Origin: Asaia astilbis JCM 15831
GTDB lineage: Bacteria; Pseudomonadota; Alphaproteobacteria; Acetobacterales; Acetobacteraceae
Assembly: GCF_000613845.1 (NCBI RefSeq)
Contig: NZ_BAJT01000011.1
Span: 62,001-126,000 of the forward strand
Direction of reading: 5' to 3'
DNA: 64,000 bases
Under the pieces are notes generated by a model. That model searched no databases. It saw only the letters and a list, made by a program, of their open reading frames with translations, and was not told the origin of the DNA. The position numbers and the translations under genes were made by a program. Shown piece after piece: positions 59,063 through 64,000 of this stretch; within the stretch, counting starts at the first letter, position 1; every line of letters starts with the position of its first letter.

Positions 59063-59454
59063 GCGTTACCGCCCCACCGTTTCACCCGGTGGGGCCAGGC
59101 CATGTCCGACCAGACTGGCGTTCTGGTAAGCTGGCCCAAAAGCACCGATGGGGGTGCCGGTTGTTGGGTCGTGATTAACGGCTCCGCCGCCACCGCCGGG
59201 GAGAAATTGCCTCGCAAAATCGACGATTTTCCGGCTGTAAGACGCCGTATCGGCGGGGCAGCCATCGCACGCGGTAAGGGAGCAGGTTCCCACTGTCCCG
59301 CAGCGGGCTTGGCCGTCGTCACAGCATGATGCTCCTCGATCAAAGCAGGCATGCCGATCTGCAACGGCAGCACCGTTGAGAAGCCGCGTGCAAAGCAGGG
59401 CCGCGTCATCAGAGCACTCAGAAGAACCAGAAAGCAAAAAGCGATTTCGCGCAT
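59059..59454 (-). CDS. Small secreted hypothetical protein
   Basis: A 131-residue protein with a signal peptide (IAFCFLVLLSALMTRPCFARG) and a Pro/Ala-rich mature part. The N-terminal pattern and intact frame make it plausible, but there is no family match. Its 3' end overlaps glyS by 4 bases and contains the hairpin at 59071-59095, so it could instead be non-coding. Confidence 0.5.
   Translation of the reverse strand: MREIAFCFLVLLSALMTRPCFARGFSTVLPLQIGMPALIEEHHAVTTAKPAAGQWEPAPLPRAMAAPPIRRLTAGKSSILRGNFSPAVAAEPLITTQQPAPPSVLLGQLTRTPVWSDMAWPHRVKRWGGNA
59071..59095. terminator. Hairpin after glyS
   Basis: A 9-base stem (59071-59079 with 59087-59095) and a 7-base loop lie 9 bases beyond the glyS stop. 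There is no T tract, and the hairpin lies within the 3' end of the opposite-strand gene. Confidence 0.45.
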
Positions 59455-59552
59455 TGGAGCCTCCCTCGCCCCATGGAAACCGGCTGAAGAAGCATGGCAT
59501 GCGCGTTGCTCAGAGAACAGGAAAACCGACCTGTCGGACAGCCCCTGCCCCG

Positions 59553-60247
59553 TTAGGCGAGGGTCATCCAGTCGAGTGCCATCCCGACATGAAGGGCTGT
59601 CGTATCGAAAATCGGTGGCAACTCGTCACAAGAAGAGAGAATCATACCAAGCTCGGTACATCCCAGAATGACTGAGTCCACCCCCTGAGGGAGCGTTTGA
59701 GCAATGATCTGTCTGAGCGCGTCCCGGCTTTCGTCCAGAATAACGCCCTGACAGAGCTCATCATAAATCACCTGATGCACGCGCGCGCGTCCTGCTTCAT
59801 CGGGACAAACGACCTCCAGACCGAATTGCGTCTGCAAACGTCGCCGATAGAAATCTTGTTCCATGGTGAACCGCGTTCCAAGCAGGAGCGGCGCACGGCA
59901 CCCCTTATCCTGGAGCGCCCGCCCTGTGGCGTCTGCGATATGAAGCACCGGCAAGCCTGAGCGCGTTTCGATGGATTGAACGAGACAATGCATCGTATTG
60001 CTGGCAATCAGAAGCGCCTCTGAACCCGCCTTTCTCAAGCCTGCGCCCGCCTCGCCCAGCTCTACGCCCAGCTCATCCCACTCTCCTGCGGCCTGTGCCG
60101 CTGCAATGGATGAGAACTCGGCAGACTAGAGCAGAAGCGGCGCCGAAGCCAGCGACCCACGCGCGCCCGAACCCCTTCATTGAGCTGACGATAATACAGC
60201 GCCGAGCTCTCCCAGCTCATGCCTCCCAGAATACCCAATCTGCGCAT
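59553..60247 (-). pseudogene. Aspartate/glutamate racemase-family protein, frameshift plus internal stop
   Basis: The product would be about 232 residues. GILGGMSWESSALYYRQL is the family start. LLIASNTMH and ILGCTELGM hold the two catalytic cysteine-region motifs; in the first the usual Cys is replaced (SNT rather than CNT). The frame shifts at 60155-60157 (C3, expected C4 on the plus strand). Independently, there is an in-frame TAG (60126-60128) where relatives have Tyr, before SAEFSSIAAAQAAG. With two lesions and a changed active-site residue, this is the best candidate for a real pseudogene here. Function, if any, would be racemisation of an acidic amino acid. Confidence 0.8.
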
Positions 60248-60444
60248 CACTGCCTCCTCACCTTACGCTCAGTCGAAGACAGGGCGGGCTCGTCCTTCGG
60301 CCACGCTGTCCGTCAACCGATGACGTCTAACAGCTGCACGAAGATCGATTGGGTAAAACGCACGTCATCCATCGCTCCAGGCGATGGAGCCTATCGGCTT
60401 TTCACCCCTGACCGAGTAAGGCTTCCCGGGATAGGCTTTGCGTC

Positions 60445-61233
60445 ATGCAACCGAGCTTCTTCATCAATCACGGCGGCGGCCCGTGTTTCTTTCTGGAACC
60501 CGGCCCGATGCGGACTGCCTGGGCACCTTTGGAGGCCTATCTCCGGGGCTTTGCCACAAACCTGCCAAAACGCCCCGACGCCCTCATCGTTATTTCGGGA
60601 CACTGGGAGGAAGCGGTGCCGCATATACACACCGGTGCCACACCGTCCCCGCTCTACGATTATGGCGGCTTTCCCTCACATACCTACGAGATCGAATGGC
60701 CTGCCCCCGGACACCCCGTTTTGGCAGAACGGGTCGCCTCTCTTCTGGACAAGGCAGGAATCGACAGCAAGCCCGAAAGGACTCGCGGTTGGGATCATGG
60801 GGTCTTTATCCCACTCAAGGTCGCATTTCCTGAGGCTGACCTCCCCGTCGTTCAGCTTTCTCTTCAGAAAGGCCTCGACCCGGAAGTGCATCTCGCTTTC
60901 GGGCGTGCCCTAAGCCCGTTAAGAGCGGAAAACGTCCTGATCATCGGAAGTGGCCAGTCCTACCACAATATGCAGGGCTTCTTTTCGGGGAGGCCTGAAC
61001 CAGCCGCACAGGCTTTCGATCACTGGCTCAGAGACAAAATGACCGACGCCGTAACGCGCGAGCAAGCCTTGAGGGACTGGCAGAGCGCCCCCGGTGCGCG
61101 GACTTCTCATCCAAGAGAAGAACATCTCCTGCCCCTTATGGTCGCAGCGGGAGCCGCTTACAGCGAACGGGGACACGTCGATTTCTCAGCAGAGATTCTG
61201 GGAAAGGCCATCTCGGGATTCCGCTTTGGCTGA
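60445..61233 (+). CDS. LigB-type extradiol dioxygenase (4,5-DOPA dioxygenase family)
   Basis: A 262-residue class III non-haem iron dioxygenase of the DODA/YgiD type. Probable iron ligands are His in INHGGGP, VISGHWEEAVP and RGWDHGVFIPL; IGSGQSYHNMQGF and HPREEHLLPLMVA are further conserved segments. The E. coli relative opens the ring of DOPA in vitro; the real substrate is unknown. It is divergent from the damaged racemase gene. Confidence 0.88.
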   Translation: MQPSFFINHGGGPCFFLEPGPMRTAWAPLEAYLRGFATNLPKRPDALIVISGHWEEAVPHIHTGATPSPLYDYGGFPSHTYEIEWPAPGHPVLAERVASLLDKAGIDSKPERTRGWDHGVFIPLKVAFPEADLPVVQLSLQKGLDPEVHLAFGRALSPLRAENVLIIGSGQSYHNMQGFFSGRPEPAAQAFDHWLRDKMTDAVTREQALRDWQSAPGARTSHPREEHLLPLMVAAGAAYSERGHVDFSAEILGKAISGFRFG

Positions 61234-61352
61234 GAGGAGTCCCTACCACTCACTCAATCATTCATAATTTCGATTGTTTTTAGATAATCAATCAATTGGA
61301 ACGATGGATCTGGATCATCGATACTCTGCCTCAGCAAGAAGCGGGGCAGAAC

Positions 61353-62720
61353 ATGAACGACATCCACGACATAGCCATCATCGGTGGCGGGGCAAGCGCG
61401 ACACTCCTGGCATGGACCCTGCGCGCGCGCCATCATCGCTCCTGCGTCGTGATCGACCCGTCTGACCGGCCAGCCCTTGGACTGGCTTATGGAACTGACA
61501 GCATCGACCATCTTCTGAATGTGCCGGCACGCGGCATGAGTGCCATCGCAGACGAACCCGATCATTTTCTTCGCTGGCTGAGAGAAAAGATCGACCCGAA
61601 TATCTCTGCGGACAGCTTCATGCCACGAGCTCTTTACGGGCTCTATCTTCAGACATTGTTCCAACAGGCCGCTCCGACCCAGGTAAAGGCCAGGGTGATC
61701 AGCTGCCTGCCCGACAATACAGGAGCGGTGCTTACCCTGGATGATGGACGCACGCTAAGGGCACGTCAGATCGTGCTGGCCCTCGGCCATTTTGCGCCGC
61801 CAGTCCTACCCGCAATCGACGCTGAGGTCGCGGGAAGTAAACACTATCATCATCAGGTTTGGGCCAAAGAGACGCTGCACTCCATCGACCCGACCGATCC
61901 GGTTATGCTGATCGGCAGCGGTCTGACGGCTATCGACATGATCATGCAGCTCCGCAGCACAGGTCATACCGGGCAGATCACCCTTGTCTCGCGCCATGGC
62001 CAATTGCCGCAACGTCATGCACCTGCCCCCTGCGCCAGCTCACCGCTCATCGAACCGGGAGCCAGCCCTCCGACCTGCACCGCCTATCTCCGCCAGTTCA
62101 AAGCAGCATTGAAGCAGGGCCTTCCCTGGAGAAGCGGCATCGACAGTCTTCGCACGGTTACCAATCGTCTCTGGGCCGATCTGCCTCAGAACGAACGGGC
62201 CCGGTTTCGCCGCCATCTGCAAAAACGCTGGGACGTGGCACGCCATCGCATGGCGCCGCAAATTGCCGAAGCACTCGATAGCGAGCTGGCACGCGGAACC
62301 GTTCGTCTGCGCGCTGGCCATCTAGGCAACATCACCGCCGCTGGATCGGGAGTTCGGGCCACATTCCGGCATCGTGACCAAGTCGATACGATCAATATCG
62401 CTCATGTACTCAACTGCACCGGGCCGAACCTGCGTTACGATCGTGTCGCATCACCGCTTTTACAGGATCTGTTTGCACGCGGTTTTGCCCGGCCCGGTCA
62501 GGGGGGAGCAGGTCTGGACACGACAAAGGAAGGGCGTCTGATCGGACGCGAGGGAGACTCAACGGCCCCGATCTTCACCCTGGGTCCAGCACGCCAGGGC
62601 ACATTGTTTGAATCCATTGCCATTCCTGAAATCAGAGAGCAGGCCTATGATCTTGCCAGAACGCTCGATAGCGTTTTGACCGCTCCGGCCCAGAACCGCC
62701 TGATGGAATGCTGCGCATGA
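61353..62720 (+). CDS. FAD/NAD(P)-binding HpyO-like oxidoreductase
   Basis: A 455-residue flavoprotein with the NAD_binding_9 type N-terminal fold. IAIIGGGASATLLAWTLR is the FAD site, ALGLAYGTDSIDHLLNVPA is the typical second segment, IVLALGHFAPP follows, and MLIGSGLTAIDMIMQLR is the NAD(P) site. ATG 61353 (MNDIHDIAIIGGG) is chosen. Such proteins are found in many proteobacteria without a known reaction. The 4-base overlap with the next gene (ATGA) implies joint expression. Confidence 0.85.
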   Translation: MNDIHDIAIIGGGASATLLAWTLRARHHRSCVVIDPSDRPALGLAYGTDSIDHLLNVPARGMSAIADEPDHFLRWLREKIDPNISADSFMPRALYGLYLQTLFQQAAPTQVKARVISCLPDNTGAVLTLDDGRTLRARQIVLALGHFAPPVLPAIDAEVAGSKHYHHQVWAKETLHSIDPTDPVMLIGSGLTAIDMIMQLRSTGHTGQITLVSRHGQLPQRHAPAPCASSPLIEPGASPPTCTAYLRQFKAALKQGLPWRSGIDSLRTVTNRLWADLPQNERARFRRHLQKRWDVARHRMAPQIAEALDSELARGTVRLRAGHLGNITAAGSGVRATFRHRDQVDTINIAHVLNCTGPNLRYDRVASPLLQDLFARGFARPGQGGAGLDTTKEGRLIGREGDSTAPIFTLGPARQGTLFESIAIPEIREQAYDLARTLDSVLTAPAQNRLMECCA

Positions 62721-63091
62721 TAAGCCGCTATACCGACCATGCTGCCAATGAGCGGACATTTCTCGCCTGGGTGCGTACCGCCCTCGCGATGGTCGCTATC
62801 GGCTGCATGCTGGCGAAATTCAACATCTTCCTGCGGCTGATCATCTCCGAGCATCATGGTGCTCTTCCCGCTTTGCCCGGATCGTCTGCATGGATTGGTG
62901 TTCTGACCATCTGTGCCGGATTGGCGCTGCTTCCCGCAAGCTGGTGGCGTTTTCGCAAGGTCAAGGCTGCGCTCTGTGAAGAACAGCCCAGAGACATTGC
63001 CCTGAACGGGCTTGAAGGTCTCTTTTGCCTGTTTCTCTCTCTGCTGGTCGTTGCCATTCTGGCATCTCTTCTCGGGATCCTGCCTTCATGA
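62717..63091 (+). CDS. DUF202-family small membrane protein
   Basis: A 124-residue protein with the DUF202 signature NERTFLAWVRTALAMVAIGC and three hydrophobic helices (about residues 18-36, 55-75 and 99-122). It overlaps the FAD-protein gene by 4 bases and the LysR gene by 4 bases, so the three genes are one unit. Function unknown. Confidence 0.85.
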   Translation: MISRYTDHAANERTFLAWVRTALAMVAIGCMLAKFNIFLRLIISEHHGALPALPGSSAWIGVLTICAGLALLPASWWRFRKVKAALCEEQPRDIALNGLEGLFCLFLSLLVVAILASLLGILPS

Positions 63092-63961
63092 CCCTTGAGC
63101 AGCTGCGGATCTTCATCGCAGTCGCTGAGCGCGAGCACATGACGCAGGCTGCCGATGCTCTGGCACTGACGCAATCGGCGGTCAGCCACGCCATCATGAC
63201 GCTTGAGCAGGCATTCGGCCTCAAGCTTTTCGACAGGGTCGGACGCCGTATTCTCCTGACAGCGGCCGGACATGTCTTTCTGGATGAAGCCCGCGCGGTC
63301 TATAGTCGCGCTCTGTCAGCACGTGAGCGTCTGGAGGAGCTGGGCGCTGCGTGCAGGCCATCTGCATGTCTGGGCGAGCCAGACACTGGCCAGTTACTGG
63401 CTCCCAGCAAGACTTAATCGCTTTCGTGCGCTTCATCCTGACATCAAGCTCACCATGACAATCAGCAACACCGAAGAGATCTGCGCACAGCTCAGCGCAG
63501 GCACAATCAGTTTCGGGTTGATTGAAGGGGCTGTATCGGTTCCCTCCTTAAAAACCGAAATCCTGGCGCACGACCAGCTTCTTCTGGTCGTCAGTCCGGA
63601 GCATGACTGGGCGCGCTGCCCTCCCAGCCCCGCCAGACTTGGGGAAACACGCTGGGTGCTGAGAGAAAAAGGCTCGGGTACACGAAGCAGTTTTGAGACA
63701 TCCCTCACCGCTTGGGGTATCGCAGTCGACAGCCTCGATATCGTCATGCAACTCACGTCGAACGAAGCGATCGCGGCCATGGTCAGCACTGGCGACGCTG
63801 CCACCGTCCTCTCGGCCAGCGTTGTATCGGGGCTGATCGAAAACAGCCTGCTCTGCTCCGTTGCGATCCCGTTCCCCGAACGGCATTTTTCGATCGCTCT
63901 GGGGTCTCGCAGCCTCTCTCCAGCAGAGGCGGCCTTCCGCTCGTTTCTCAGGAACGGTTAA
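63088..63961 (+). pseudogene. LysR-family transcriptional regulator, one frameshift
   Basis: The product would be about 291 residues. The helix-turn-helix is LRIFIAVAEREHMTQAAD and ALTQSAVSHAIMTLEQAFG. The effector domain includes LHVWASQTLASYWLP and ISNTEEICAQLSAGTISFGL. The shift lies near 63344-63347, where one GC unit of a GCGCGC run seems lost (two bases). Correcting it gives LGALRAGHLHVW. The effector domain resembles CysB/CbbR-type regulators. It may control the overlapping FAD-protein-DUF202 operon. Confidence 0.82.
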
Positions 63962-64000
63962 TCGAGGAAAGTTCGCGTCCACGCCGCGCGAACACACCGA

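Overview
The window is about 64 kb of a GC-rich (roughly 60 %) alphaproteobacterial chromosome. The best fit is an acetic acid bacterium (Acetobacteraceae). This rests on the short-Q-loop CioAB-type bd quinol oxidase, the class II DAHP synthase, the dgt-argS-SPOR-scpAB-tatBC-serS block, the EipB-type envelope protein and the many periplasmic and outer-membrane sugar-handling genes. The genus is not proven from the sequence; something near Asaia is a guess. No rRNA, tRNA, CRISPR array, intact insertion sequence or prophage was recognised.

Layout. 1-2.3 kb: the end of cioA, then cioB and a 43-codon DUF2474 gene not usually called. 2.3-6.3 kb: gloB-HAD phosphatase, a methyltransferase, and psd-pssA for phosphatidylethanolamine synthesis. 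6.3-10.4 kb: a frame-disrupted TonB receptor flanked by gene-free DNA. 10.4-16.8 kb: gltX, a Tat-signal protein, pncB, class II DAHP synthase, an AlkB-like dioxygenase and a small secreted protein. 16.9-24.7 kb: a sugar-uptake unit (MFS sugar porter, secreted GH3 beta-glucosidase, OprB porin) divergent from a second TonB receptor. 24.8-31.4 kb: an alpha/beta hydrolase, glutathione reductase, ferredoxin-NADP reductase, an S10 peptidase and a globin-coupled chemoreceptor. 31.8-36.6 kb: a SUV3-like helicase and quinone-linked D-lactate dehydrogenase. 36.7-46.2 kb: the housekeeping block serS, tatC, tatB, scpB, scpA, SPOR protein, argS and dgt, with divergent erpA and xthA. 46.3-52.4 kb: eipB, aspS, a Rieske/FAD reductase, surE and a DUF2076 protein. 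52.6-55.8 kb: metR-mesX-mesD, an oxygen-dependent, folate-independent methionine synthase locus. 56.1-59.1 kb: glyQS. 59-64 kb: a damaged aspartate racemase, a LigB-type dioxygenase and an FAD protein-DUF202-LysR string.

The dominant oddity is that 16 genes are broken by about 22 small indels, mostly one base lost from a short G/C or A/T run. Several of these genes should be indispensable (serS, tatC), and the reading frames on both sides stay well conserved. Uncorrected sequencing indels are therefore more likely than mass pseudogenisation. The aspartate racemase, which also has an in-frame stop, is the best candidate for a real pseudogene. In each broken gene I give the full span and the approximate site of each shift.

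The most interesting biology is the metR-mesX-mesD methionine locus with a candidate operator, the MFS-GH3-OprB/TonB sugar unit, the globin-coupled chemoreceptor, the tiny oxidase-linked membrane protein, and the conserved cell-division/secretion operon that lacks nagZ and tatA here.
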